DNA of 64,000 nt from Balanoglossus misakiensis. Lineage: Eukaryota > Hemichordata. Positions within the stretch are counted from its first letter, which is position 1. Each line of letters opens with the position of its first letter. Made by a program: the position numbers and the translations under genes. Of the stretch, positions 20,360 to 31,797 are shown one piece after another. Where the stretch lies: the NCBI GenBank assembly GCA_040954595.2, contig CM082580.2, positions 372,001 through 436,000 on the forward strand. Direction: 5' to 3'. Below the pieces are notes generated by a model, which saw nothing but the letters and a program-made list of their open reading frames with translations, was not told the DNA's origin and did not search any database.

Positions 20360-22276
20360 CTACCTCTGCTTTAAATCAAGGGGTGACCCTTGTGGCCATG
20401 ACGACGGGGGACAGACATCCCCGCCCACGGGAGTATCTGATAACTCAGAATACTGCATATCATTGCCCAGTGGATAAGTGTCTGGAACACTGTGATCAAC
20501 AAGGGTGGGGTTGGGAGGCCCCATATTTGGAACATTTTCCACAGTAAACATATCACTAACAAAGACATCGTGGTCATCACTGATCATACCGTCAGATGAA
20601 CCATGAGCGCTAATCTCACATGCAAATTCAGTGGTATCACCGACGGTATGGGCTAGTGATTCAATAGGGATTTGCTTGTCAAGATCAGTCTCAATATCAG
20701 GTTCTATCAAATCAACTGTATGAGTTTTACAAAGGTATTTGTCAACATTATCCCTGCTAACAGAGGTATCAAAACAACCTGTATATTCAGAGGCAACATT
20801 GGCAATGGTACATGTTACTGGCTCGTCAATCGAAAGCACTGGTTCAGAAATACTACTAGGGTTAACAATAGCATCCCGCAAAACCTCCGGGTTGCACATT
20901 GACAGGCTTCTTGAAATATCAATCTCCATGTCAGTTTGTACAGAGCGATCACACTTGTGCACTGCCTGATCTGTGATGCCCATCAATGTATAAAAGTCAT
21001 TGATATTACACTCCGTGCCTGCACTTTTGACTCTATGGTTCAATTTAGGAATTAAATTGCTGTCACAGTCATGAGAGTCTTGTTTAGACTTATCTACCTC
21101 TGCTTTGCCAGAACTATCGGTCAACTTGTTGCTCTCTTGCTCTCTAAAGGCCTTATCCTTCCAGGGGCTGGCAATCTTGGGATGCTTGGCCAGGTTGTTA
21201 CGCAACTTCATGCAGGCTTCACATATGTGTTTGAATGCGCAATCCTCCTTCTCGCACTTGTTACTTTGGTATTTGAAACATACATTAATCTGATCCTTCT
21301 TTTTGGATTTGTCCGCTGTTTTATCCCGTCTGATCTCGCCGATACGCGGCAGCAAATATAGCTCTCTCAGATCTGCGGTGTCATTTGCCCATGTTCTGAG
21401 TCCTGACTCCATGTCAGAGAGGAGCGCGCCCTCGAACTTCAAGATGGCGTCCCAGGGAAACAAATTGGCGTCTTTCATAAGCGACTGTAAGTGTTGTAAT
21501 CGCTGCTGTTTCTCTGTGTCACTCAAAGTAGGAAGTTGCACTATCGCGAGATTACCTTCCACAAATTCCGCCATTCACATATCATCGAATTTTGGTGGGG
21601 CGCCCGAGAATGTCCGAGCCCTGACGAACATGTGCGGCCATAGGACGTGCTGTCGCACACGATCGGTTCTGGTGTTGAAGCGCATCGATTTCATTGGTAC
21701 GTTACCTGCTTTGCTCTGCGCTGCTGTGTATAAACCGGACTGTGCCAGGAGTTGGTTCGGTTGGAGGTCTTCACCGCCGCCAGCGGCCCCTGTCGCTGGT
21801 AGCCACGGACTGCCTGATGGTAACGACCACTGCAATTGTGAGTCTTCTTTCGCCATCCTCTTGAGATCGGGTAGCGTGAGTTGACTCAGGTCGTGACTTC
21901 TGGGACTTCCGCTCGAAGCGGCTGGCGGGCTGCGTCGTTCCTTCTCCAGTTTCATTTCTTTTAGTTGTTTTCTTAAATTGTCTACTTCAGATTGCTCCTG
22001 CAGTCTCGCTATCTCCGCCTGCAACTTCTCTTTCTCTGACCTCACATCTTCCCCGTCAGATGAAGTGTCTTCTTCCTTGACAGGTTTGCTACATTTCCCG
22101 CCTTTCGAACGAGCTGACGCCATTGGTACTTTGGAAAGTTTGGTGGGGGGGACCACGCGAACTTTTCGACCGGTCGATGCTCTTGTCGTAGTCTTACTGC
22201 GAGTTGCAGGTCCCTTTTTGGCGACTGGACTGGGCTCTATTCCCAAATCCAGCAGCTGTTGTTCAGCGTTCTCCAT
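20360..22276 (-). pseudogene. Gag-like protein, retrotransposon unit 2, with a nonsense codon
   Basis: This is the same gene as the unit 1 Gag but with one base change at 21576 (g to c on the + strand) that turns serine 234 (DDMSMAEF in unit 1) into TGA. The frame is otherwise open on both sides: 233 residues with the coiled coil, then 404 residues with the CCCH finger. The C-terminal half starts with an in-frame ATG directly after the stop (MAEFVEGN). It shares EYTGC and WPQGSPLDL with unit 3 Gag but not with unit 1. Confidence 0.85.
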
Positions 22277-22293
22277 AATAATGGTGAGAAATT

Positions 22294-22564
22294 GAAATTG
22301 AGGCAGAGAGAGCGTGCACTGCAGGACACGCTCCGAACCCTTGAAGTGGCCGTGAGTGATGGATTATGGGATTTTTGAGGCTCGTTTGAGGTTGAGGGCG
22401 CCCCTTTTCGAGTTGCTTAATTGGGTAACATTATGCCGTTGATCGCAATGTTACCTAAATTACTTGAGATCTCTCTAACACACAAACCAAGGACACAGGT
22501 TTGGCAGCTGAAGGCAAGAGCCATTATTTATTTACGTGAACTGGGGGCTCTTGCAGGCCCAACC
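22294..22564 (-). repeat. A and B repeats between units 2 and 3
   Basis: A is 22294-22457 and B is 22458-22564, directly adjacent. The palindrome is at 22424-22455 and AATAAA (minus strand) at 22527-22532. Confidence 0.85.
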
Positions 22565-22607
22565 ACTGCCAAACCCGGTCCGCCTCTCTGCTAGTGCCAC
22601 AGTAAAA

Positions 22608-23632
22608 TCAGTGTGACGCGGAGATGTCTTTAATATGCTGACCCATTTGAAAGGACACCAGATAACGAGTCTGAAATGGAATGTTAAGATAACGGAGATA
22701 CGCGCTGGATTGCCAATCCCCTTGGAGTTTGATAAGCTCCCCAGGGACCCCACTTTCGAATGCAAAGGTTGCACCCCCACGACGGAGGCTGTGACCCGAG
22801 TACATGTCAGCAGGAAAGCCTGCCCTCTGAACTAAACATTTGATACTTTTCACCAGCCCTGAATGGGTCAAGGGGACCAATTTGCCACATTTGGGAAAAT
22901 GAATCCTGGGCTAGAGGGTGGGGCTGGGATGATCTCACACATGTGATTGTATGCCTGTAAAGGGCACAACACCGAACCTGGAATGCGGGCAAGTGGAATA
23001 GTCAAACAGCGTTCGCGAAACTGAATGGTTTTTGACCAAGTCACGCCGATTATAAGGCCAGAATCTGAGGAAATGACTTTACCCCTACAGAGGTGTTTAG
23101 CCGGATCAAAGTCGGTTGCAGACTTCGGAACAAGATTTGACTTGCGAAAAAAGGAGAAAAACCCTATCAAAAGGCATGCCCACAAAGTAACATCGAATGG
23201 AACAGCCACATCTAGAAGCCCGAAAAACTGTAGCAACAACTGGGGGGTGATGGGTAATTTCTGCCTCACTGGCTGGAAAGTGCTACGGGAAAGACATTTC
23301 AAAAGTAATTTGACAACATACTGATCAGCGGCCAATGGCGTGAAGCCATGGATTCTATGCAAGGTACGAATTGCGTACAAATAATTCTGAATGGTGCCAG
23401 TAGCAGTTACTGATCTTGCAAGAAACTGGATAAATCTACACACTGTAAGAACAGATGCTGGAACAGGAGTAAAATTGAAAAACTGACAAAACAGGAAGTA
23501 ACTCTTCAACTGTGACGACAAATTCCGACGAGTTCCTTCCGCTAATGCTGACCTCATTGAGATAGCGATTTGAGCGTCTAAGGCTTGGATAGTTTGGCAG
23601 TGATCTGAAATAAAAATAAAATCAGTCACCAC
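22608..23632 (-). pseudogene. Tyrosine recombinase, retrotransposon unit 3, frameshifted
   Basis: A one-base deletion with nearby substitutions at about 22899-22908 (gggaaaatgaatcctggg against gggaaaaacaaatgctggg in unit 2) splits the frame. The N-terminal 254 codons keep R163 and K201. The C-terminal part from 22880 keeps HSLRRGG and the tyrosine. The intact catalytic domain therefore cannot be made from this copy. Confidence 0.88.
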
Positions 23633-25952
23633 TCATTGAGAAAGCGAATGTCATCCTCGGCGACTGGGTGCTCGGTCATTTGAGAAATATTAACAGATGA
23701 TTTGAAGAGTTGCTCATAACTTGGGTCAAGATGCCAGCGACTGAGCGCATCAGCCAGCCGGTTCTCGGTGCCTGCGATGTGCACAGCACGTAGCTCAAAC
23801 TCGTGAATCGCTGCTACCAGCCATAATTCCCTCAAGCAAGACAGCATTAGTTTATCCCTAGCTCTACCGGTATTAATGACCCAAACTGTTGCCTGGTTGT
23901 CGCAAGAGACCTGTATTTTCTTTCCAGACCATCTATCACCCCAAATTTTTGCCGCTATAGTAATAGTGAGTAATTCGAGGGCATTAATGTGAGGGTCCCC
24001 AACCTTTACAAAGTCAGGGAACTCCACGTGGAAATACTCGTTGTCGCAAAGCCCCCCTCCCCCTGTTGGGCATGCATCCGAAGAAAATATTTCATCTGGC
24101 GGGCACCAACCTGACTCTTTAATGAGAGACACCCCATTATAAACCCTAATGAAATTAATCCACCACCGTAGATCTGCCTTGAAATCACTGTTTAGATGGT
24201 AGTGATTGCGGGTGACGGTACGCAACACATCTAGCATTCTCGCCAGGAATAGCCTACCAGGCTTGACACATTTGGCAATAAAGGAAAGCTTGCCTATGAG
24301 TGATTGCAGCTCGCGCTTAGTTGCTTTTGTTTTAGTGACCCATACACCCAGCTCTTGCTCTATTTCATTAAGCCGGTCAGGAGTAACTTCCATAGTCATT
24401 GTAAGGGAGTTCAACTGGATTCCAAGAAAAGTCATGATTGATGACGGGGGCACCGCTTTGTGTTTGGCTTCTTGCAAACCCAGTCTATCCAGCGTGTCAC
24501 CTAGCTCCGCAAATGCCTTGTGGGCTTTGTTGGAGGTCTCTGCACCACCGAAGTCGTCAAGGTAATTAACACAGTCATACCCTTTCGTGGAATAGAAACC
24601 GCATTAGTGGTGCGCTGGCAGGCTAGCGCTGCGGTTCGCAAGCCAAATGGCAATGTAAGGTCAAAGAACAATAAATTACGCCACGTGTAGCCCAACAAAT
24701 GGTAGTCCGCTGGATCGACTGGTATTTGCCGATAAGCTCTGCTTAAATCGCGCTTAAATAGGAGGCATCCCCTGCCCTTACGGGTCATCATTGCAGTGAA
24801 ATCATCAATGGAAGGATATTGAAGCTGAAAACTCTCCCCAAGATATTCCCCTTTGGGGATACCGTCATTTACTGAATGGTGGATTGGGGAACTAAGATCA
24901 AAGACTATACGCCGATTAACACTATCTTTTTTTTCGACAGTCTGAATGGGGGAAGTACTGAGTGGTGTGGCAAGGGGGTTAGTTAAGAACGGACCCGCTG
25001 TAGCCCCGGCTGCGACTTCGTTAATGATCCAGTTGTCGACATGCGCCGAGTAATTTATAGCTGATGGGTGGTTTTTCACTGTAGAGTATGGCAATTCTGA
25101 GGCTGTATAGTAGACGGGCCAACCATATTGTAGGTAATCGCAGATGATTTTGTCATCATATTGCTGCAATTCGGCTCGCCAAATTGGGATTTGAAGATTT
25201 GATGAAACGGGTATTCTGCAAAATTGAGAATTTGGTAAACCTGATTCAACAACTATGTCATGAACGGTTATAACTTCTGTTAAATCAAGGGGTGACGCTT
25301 GTGGCCATGACGACGGGGGACAGACATCCCCGCCCACGGGAGTATCTGATAACTCAGAATACTGCATATCATTGCCCAGTGGATAAGTGTCTGGAACACT
25401 GTGATCAACAAGGGTGGGGTTGGGAGGCCCCATATTTGGAACATTTTCCACAGTAAACATATCACTAACAAAGACATCGTGGTCATCACTGATCATACCG
25501 TCAGAGGAACCATGAGCGCTAATCTCACATGCAAATTCAGTGGTATCACCGACGGTATGGGCTAGTGATTCAATAGGGATTTGCTTGTCAAGATCAGTCT
25601 CAATATCAGGTTCTATCAAATCAACTGTATGAGTTTTACAAAGGTATTTGTCAACATTATCCCTGCTAACAGAGGTATCAAAACAACCTGTGTGTTCAGA
25701 GGCAACATTGGCAATGGTACATGTTACTGGCTCGTCAATCGAAAGCACTGGTTCAGAAATACTACTAGGGTTAACAATAGCATCCCGCAAAACCTCCGGG
25801 TTGCACATTGACAGGCTTCTTGAAATATCAATCTCCATGTCAGTTTGTACAGAGCGATCACACTTGTGCACTGCCTGATCTGTGATGCCCATCAATGTAT
25901 AAAAGTCATTGATATTACACTCCGTACCTGCACTTTTGACTCTATGGTTCAA
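23626..25952 (-). pseudogene. Reverse transcriptase-RNase H, retrotransposon unit 3, frameshifted
   Basis: Compared with units 1 and 2, a 7-base deletion near 24594 (gaatagaaaccgc against gaatagatataagaaaccgc) breaks the frame a few codons before the YLDD box. The upstream part reads 483 codons and the downstream part from 24477 reads 283 codons. A separate 6-base deletion near 24195 removes two residues (NHYHLNSDF against NHYHIYLNSDF) in frame. The linker here reads SPLDLTEV where units 1 and 2 read SPPDLTEV; the change matches the Gag arm of the duplication and suggests gene conversion. Confidence 0.88.
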
Positions 25953-26002
25953 TTTAGGAATTAAATTGCTGTCACAGTCATGAGAGTCTTGTTTAGACTT
26001 AT

Positions 26003-27919
26003 CTACCTCTGCTTTAAATCAAGGGGTGACCCTTGTGGCCATGACGACGGGGGACAGACATCCCCGCCCACGGGAGTATCTGATAACTCAGAATACTGCA
26101 TATCATTGCCCAGTGGATAAGTGTCTGGAACACTGTGATCAACAAGGGTGGGGTTGGGAGGCCCCATATTTGGAACATTTTCCACAGTAAACATATCACT
26201 AACAAAGACATCGTGGTCATCACTGATCATACCGTCAGATGAACCATGAGCGCTAATCTCACATGCAAATTCAGTGGTATCACCGACGGTATGGGCTAGT
26301 GATTCAATAGGGATTTGCTTGTCAAGATCAGTCTCAATATCAGGTTCTATCAAATCAACTGTATGAGTTTTACAAAGGTATTTGTCAACATTATCCCTGC
26401 TAACAGAGGTATCAAAACAACCTGTATATTCAGAGGCAACATTGGCAATGGTACATGTTACTGGCTCGTCAATCGAAAGCACTGGTTCAGAAATACTACT
26501 AGGGTTAACAATAGCATCCCGCAAAACCTCCGGGTTGCACATTGACAGGCTTCTTGAAATATCAATCTCCATGTCAGTTTGTACAGAGCGATCACACTTG
26601 TGCACTGCCTGATCTGTGATGCCCATCAATGTATAAAAGTCATTGATATTACACTCCGTGCCTGCACTTTTGACTCTATGGTTCAATTTAGGAATTAAAT
26701 TGCTGTCACAGTCATGAGAGTCTTGTTTAGACTTATCTACCTCTGCTTTGCCAGAACTATCGGTCAACTTGTTGCTCTCTTGCTCTCTAAAGGCCTTATC
26801 CTTCCAGGGGCAGGCAATCTTGGGATGCTTGGCCAGGTTGTTACGCAACTTCATGCAGGCTTCACATATGTGTTTGAATGCGCAATCCTCCTTCTCGCAC
26901 TTGTTACTTTGGTATTTGAAACATACATTAATCTGATCCTTCTTTTTGGATTTGTCCACTGTTTTATCCCGTCTGATCTTGCCGATACGCGGCAGCAAAT
27001 ATAGCTCTCTCAGATCTGCGGTGTCATTTGCCCATGTTCTGAGTCCTGACTCCATGTCAGAGAGGAGCGCGCCCTCGAACTTCAAGATGGCGTCCCAGGG
27101 GAACAAATTGGCGTCTTTCATAAGCGACTGTAAGTGTTGTAATCGCTGCTGTTTCTCTGTGTCACTCAAAGTAGGAAGTTGCACTATCGCGAGATTACCT
27201 TCCACAAATTCCGCCATTGACATATCATCGAATTTTGGTGGGGCGCCCGAGAATGTCCGAGCCCTGACGAACATGTGCGGCCATAGGACGTGCTGTCGCA
27301 CACGATCGGTTCTGGTGTTGAACCGCATCGATTTCATTGGTACGTTACCTGCTTTGCTCTGCGCTGCTGTGTATAAACCGGACTGTGCCAGGAGTTGGTT
27401 CGGTTGGAGGTCTTCACCGCCGCCAGCGGCCCCTGTCGCTGGTAGCCACGGACTGCCTGATGGTAACGACCACTGCAATTGTGAGTCTTCTTTCGCCATC
27501 CTCTTGAGATCGGGTAGCGTGAGTTGACTCAGGTCGTGACTTCTGGGACTTCCGCTCGAAGCGGCTGGCGGGCTGCGTCGTTCCTTCTCCAGTTTCATTT
27601 CTTTTAGTTGTTTTCTTAAATTGTCTACTTCAGATTGCTCCTGCAGTCTCGCTATCTCCGCCTGCAACTTCTCTTTCTCTGACCTCACATCTTCCCCGTC
27701 AGATGAAGTGTCTTCTTCCTTGACAGGTTTGCTACATTTCCCGCCTTTCGAACGAGCTGACGCCATTGGTACTTTGGAAAGTTTGGTGGGGGGGACCACG
27801 CGAACTTTTCGACCGGTCGATGCTCTTGTCGTAGTCTTACTGCGAGTTGCAGGTCCCTTTTTGGCGACTGGACTGGGCTCTATTCCCAAATCCAGCAGCT
27901 GTTGTTCAGCGTTCTCCAT
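26003..27919 (-). CDS. Gag-like protein, retrotransposon unit 3
   Basis: 638-residue frame from the ATG at 27919, intact, with coiled coil, CCCH finger and the KQR-stop end as in unit 1. Small differences from unit 1 include GKIRRDKTVDK for GEIRRDKTADK and IACPW for IASPW. It carries the T TTA AAG heptamer at 26012-26018, but the Pol frame beyond is broken. Confidence 0.85.
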   Translation of the reverse strand: MENAEQQLLDLGIEPSPVAKKGPATRSKTTTRASTGRKVRVVPPTKLSKVPMASARSKGGKCSKPVKEEDTSSDGEDVRSEKEKLQAEIARLQEQSEVDNLRKQLKEMKLEKERRSPPAASSGSPRSHDLSQLTLPDLKRMAKEDSQLQWSLPSGSPWLPATGAAGGGEDLQPNQLLAQSGLYTAAQSKAGNVPMKSMRFNTRTDRVRQHVLWPHMFVRARTFSGAPPKFDDMSMAEFVEGNLAIVQLPTLSDTEKQQRLQHLQSLMKDANLFPWDAILKFEGALLSDMESGLRTWANDTADLRELYLLPRIGKIRRDKTVDKSKKKDQINVCFKYQSNKCEKEDCAFKHICEACMKLRNNLAKHPKIACPWKDKAFREQESNKLTDSSGKAEVDKSKQDSHDCDSNLIPKLNHRVKSAGTECNINDFYTLMGITDQAVHKCDRSVQTDMEIDISRSLSMCNPEVLRDAIVNPSSISEPVLSIDEPVTCTIANVASEYTGCFDTSVSRDNVDKYLCKTHTVDLIEPDIETDLDKQIPIESLAHTVGDTTEFACEISAHGSSDGMISDDHDVFVSDMFTVENVPNMGPPNPTLVDHSVPDTYPLGNDMQYSELSDTPVGGDVCPPSSWPQGSPLDLKQR

Positions 27920-27936
27920 AATAACGGTGAGAAATT

Positions 27937-28100
27937 GAAATTGAGGCAGAGAGAGCGAGCACTGCAGGACACGCTCCGAACCCTTGAAGTGGCCGTGAGT
28001 GATGGATTATGGGATTTTTGAGGCTCGTTTGAGGTTGAGGGCGCCCCTTTTCGAGTTGCTTAATTGGGTAACATTATGCCGTTGATCGCAATGTTACCTA
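27937..28100 (-). repeat. A repeat (A1), 5' end of the element array
   Basis: 164-bp copy. The palindrome at 28067-28098 ends two bases from the satellite junction (ccta, then catgatttt), so in element orientation the element begins TAGGTAACATT. Confidence 0.85.
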
Positions 28101-28610
28101 CATGATTTTTTTTTTAAATGGACGAAAATCGACGAAATTGTGAGATTTTGCAAAGTCAAAAATTTGTCATTTTTTGATGATTTTCACCCATGATTTTTTT
28201 CAAAAATCGACGAGATTTTGAGATTTTGCAAAGACGAAAATTTGTAATTTTTTGATGATTTTCACCCATGACTTTTTTTCAAAAATTTACGAAATTTTGA
28301 GATTTTGCAAAGTCGAAAATTTGTCATTTTTTGATGATTTTCACCCATGTTTTTTTTTCAAAAATCGACGAAATTTTGAGATTTTGCAAATTCGAAAATT
28401 TGTAATTTTTTGATGATTTTCACCCATGTTTTTTTTAAAAAATCAACGAACCCATGATTTTTTTTCAAAAATCGACAAAATTTTGAGATTTTGCAAAGTC
28501 GAAAATTTGTCATTTTTTGATGATTTTCACCCATGATTTTTTTCAAAACTCGACGAAATTTTGAGATTTTGCAAAGACGAAAATTTGTAATTTTTTGATG
28601 ATTTTCACCC

Positions 28611-30168
28611 ATGACTTTTTTTCAAAAATTTACGAAATTTTGAGATTTTGCAAAGTCGAAAATTTGTCATTTTTTGATGATTTTCACCCATGTTTTTTTT
28701 TCAAAAATCGACGAAATTTTGAGATTTTGCAAATTCGAAAATTTGTACTTTTTTGATGATTTTCACCCATGTTTTTTTTCAAAAATCAACGAACCCATGA
28801 TTTTTTTTCAAAAATCGACAAAATTTTGAGATTTTGCAAAGTCGAAAATTTGTCATTTTTTGATGATTTTCACCCATGATTTTTCTCAAAAATCGACGAA
28901 ATTTTGAGATTTTGCAAAGTCGAAAATTTGTCATTTTTTGATGATTTTCACCCATGATTTTTTTTCAAAAATCGACGAAATTTTGAGATTTTGCAAAGTC
29001 GAAAATTTGTCATTTATTAATGATTTTCACCCATGATTTTTTTTCAAAAATCGACAAAATTTTGAGATTTTGCAAAGTCGAAAATTTGTCATTTTTTGAT
29101 GATTTTCACCCATGATTTTTTTCAAAACTCGACGAAATTTTGAGATTTTGCAAAGACGAAAATTTGTAATTTTTTGATGATTTTCACCCATGACTTTTTT
29201 TCAAAAATTTACGAAATTTTGAGATTTTGCAAAGTCGAAAATTTGTCATTTTTTGATGATTTTCACCCATGTTTTTTTTTCAAAAATCGACGAAATTTTG
29301 AGATTTTGCAAATTCGAAAATTTGTACTTTTTTGATGATTTTCACCCATGTTTTTTTTCAAAAATCAACGAACCCATGATTTTTTTTCAAAAATCGACAA
29401 AATTTTGAGATTTTGCAAAGTCGAAAATTTGTCATTTTTTGATGATTTTCACCCATGATTTTTCTCAAAAATCGACGAAATTTTGAGATTTTGCAAAGTC
29501 GAAAATTTGTCATTTTTTGATGATTTTCACCCATGATTTTTTTTCAAAAATCGACGAAATTTTGAGATTTTGCAAAGTCGAAAATTTGTCATTTATTAAT
29601 GATTTTTCACCCATGATTTTTTTTCAAAAATCGACAAAATTTTGAGATTTTGCAAAGTCGAAAATTTGTCATTTTTTGATGATTTTCACCCATGATTTTT
29701 TTCAAAACTCGACGAAATTTTGAGATTTTGCAAAGACGAAAATTTGTAATTTTTTGATGATTTTCACCCATGACTTTTTTTCAAAAATTTACGAAATTTT
29801 GAGATTTTGCAAAGTCGAAAATTTGTCATTTTTTGATGATTTTCACCCATGTTTTTTTTTCAAAAATCGACGAAATTTTGAGATTTTGCAAATTCGAAAA
29901 TTTGTACTTTTTTGATGATTTTCACCCATGTTTTTTTTCAAAAATCAACGAACCCATGATTTTTTTTCAAAAATCGACAAAATTTTGAGATTTTGCAAAG
30001 TCGAAAATTTGTCATTTTTTGATGATTTTCACCCATGATTTTTCTCAAAAATCGACGAAATTTTGAGATTTTGCAAAGTCGAAAATTTGTCATTTTTTGA
30101 TGATTTTCACCCATGATTTTTTTTCAAAAATCGACGAAATTTTGAGATTTTGCAAAGTCGAAAATTTG
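28611..30168. repeat. 579-bp higher-order repeat, block 1
   Basis: The landmark catgacttttttt recurs at 28611, 29190 and 29770, spacing 579 and 580 bp (seven monomers plus 33 bp). The extra base in the second repeat is a T at about 29605. About 2.7 copies are present. Confidence 0.85.
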
Positions 30169-31785
30169 TAATTTTTTGATGATTTTCACCCATGACTTTT
30201 TTTCAAAAATTTACGAAATTTTGAGATTTTGCAAAGTCGAAAATTTGTCATTTTTTGATGATTTTTTCCCATGATTTTGTTTTTCAAAAATCGACCAAAT
30301 TTTGGGATTTTGCAAAGACGAAAATTTGTCATTTTTTGATGATTTTCACCCATGATTTTTTTCAAAAATCGACGAACCCATGATTTTTTTTTCCAAAATC
30401 TACGAAATTTTGAGATTTTGCAAAGTCGAAAATTTGTAATTTTTTGATGATTTTCACCCATGTTTTTTTTTCCAAAATCGACGAAATTTTGAGATTTTGC
30501 AAATTCGAAAATTTGTAATTTTTTGATGATTTTCACCCATGTTTTTTTTCAAAAATCAACGAACCCATGATTTTTTTTCAAAAATCGACAAAATTTTGAG
30601 ATTTTGCAAAGTCGAAAATTTGTCATTTTTTGATGATTTTCACCCATGATTTTTCTCAAAAATCGACGAAATTTTGAGATTTTGCAAAGTCGAAAATTTG
30701 TAATTTTTTGATGATTTTCACCCATGATTTTTTTTCAAAAATCGACGAAATTTTGAGATTTTGCAAAGTCGAAAATTTGTCATTTATTAATGATTTTCAC
30801 CCATGATTTTTTTTCAAAAATCGACAAAATTTTGAGATTTTGCAAAGTCGAAAATTTGTAATTTTTTGATGATTTTCACCCATGTTTTTTTTTCAAAATT
30901 GAACGAACCCATGATTTTTTTCAAAAATCGACGAAATTTTGAGATTTTGCAAAGTCGAAAATTTGTCATTTTTTGATGATTTTCACCCATGATTTTTTTC
31001 AAAAATCGACAAAATTTTTAGATTTTGCAAAGTCGAAAATTTGTAATTTTTTGATGATTTTTACCCATGATTTTTTTTTTCAAAAATCGACGAAATTTTG
31101 AGATTTTGCAAAGACGAAAATTTGTAATTTTTTTATGATTTTCACCCATGACTTTTTTTCAAAAATTTACGAAATTTTGAGATTTTGCAAAGTCGAAAAT
31201 TTGTCATTTTTTGATGATTTTCACCCATGTTTTTTTTTCAAAAATCGACGAAATTTTGAGATTTTGCAAATTCGAAAATTTGTAATTTTTTGATGATTTT
31301 CACCCATGTTTTTTTTTCAAAAATCAACGAACCCATGATTTTTTTTCAAAAATCTACGAAATTTTGAGATTTTGCAAAGTCGAAAATTTGTCATTTTTTG
31401 ATGATTTTCACCCATGATTTTTTTCAAAAATCGACAAAATTTTTAGATTTTGCAAAGTCGAAAATTTGTATTTTTTTGATGATTTTTACCCATGATTTTT
31501 TTTTTCAAAAATCGACGAAATTTTGAGATTTTGCAAAGACGAAAATTTGTAATGTTTTGATGATTTTCACCCATGTTTTTTTTTCAAAAATCAACGAACC
31601 CATGATTTTTTTTCAAAAATCGACGAAATTTTGAGATTTTGCAAAGTTGAACATTTGTCATTTGTTGATGATTTTCACCCATGTTTTTTTTTTTCAAAAA
31701 TGGACGAACCCATGTTTTTTTTTTAAAATCGACGAATTTTTCAAAATTTTGCAAAGTCGAAAATTTGTCATTTTTTTGATGATTT

Positions 31786-31797
31786 CCCCCCCCCCCC
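31786..31797 (+). repeat. Poly-C run of 12 inside the satellite
   Basis: Replaces the usual caccc of the monomer; two further runs lie at 43144-43155 (12 C) and 43341-43353 (13 C). It marks copies of the same higher-order block. Confidence 0.9.

Larger units (their letters stand above)
10726..28100 (-). mobile_element. Tandem trimer of a Ngaro-like (DIRS-order) tyrosine-recombinase retrotransposon
   Basis: Three head-to-tail units on the minus strand are spaced 5,657 bp (unit 1 to 2) and 5,643 bp (unit 2 to 3). The 14-bp shortfall is explained by deletions of 6, 7 and 1 bp in unit 3. In element orientation the order is A1-gag-RT/RH-YR-B-A-gag-RT/RH-YR-B-A-gag-RT/RH-YR-B-A-(148 bp)-B. Split direct repeats and the lack of a recognisable adenine methyltransferase domain point to Ngaro rather than DIRS1. 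At the ends, satellite reads ttttcccc on the left and catg on the right; joined, they restore the normal satellite sequence ttttcccccatg. There is thus no target-site duplication, as expected for recombinase-mediated insertion. Confidence 0.85.
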
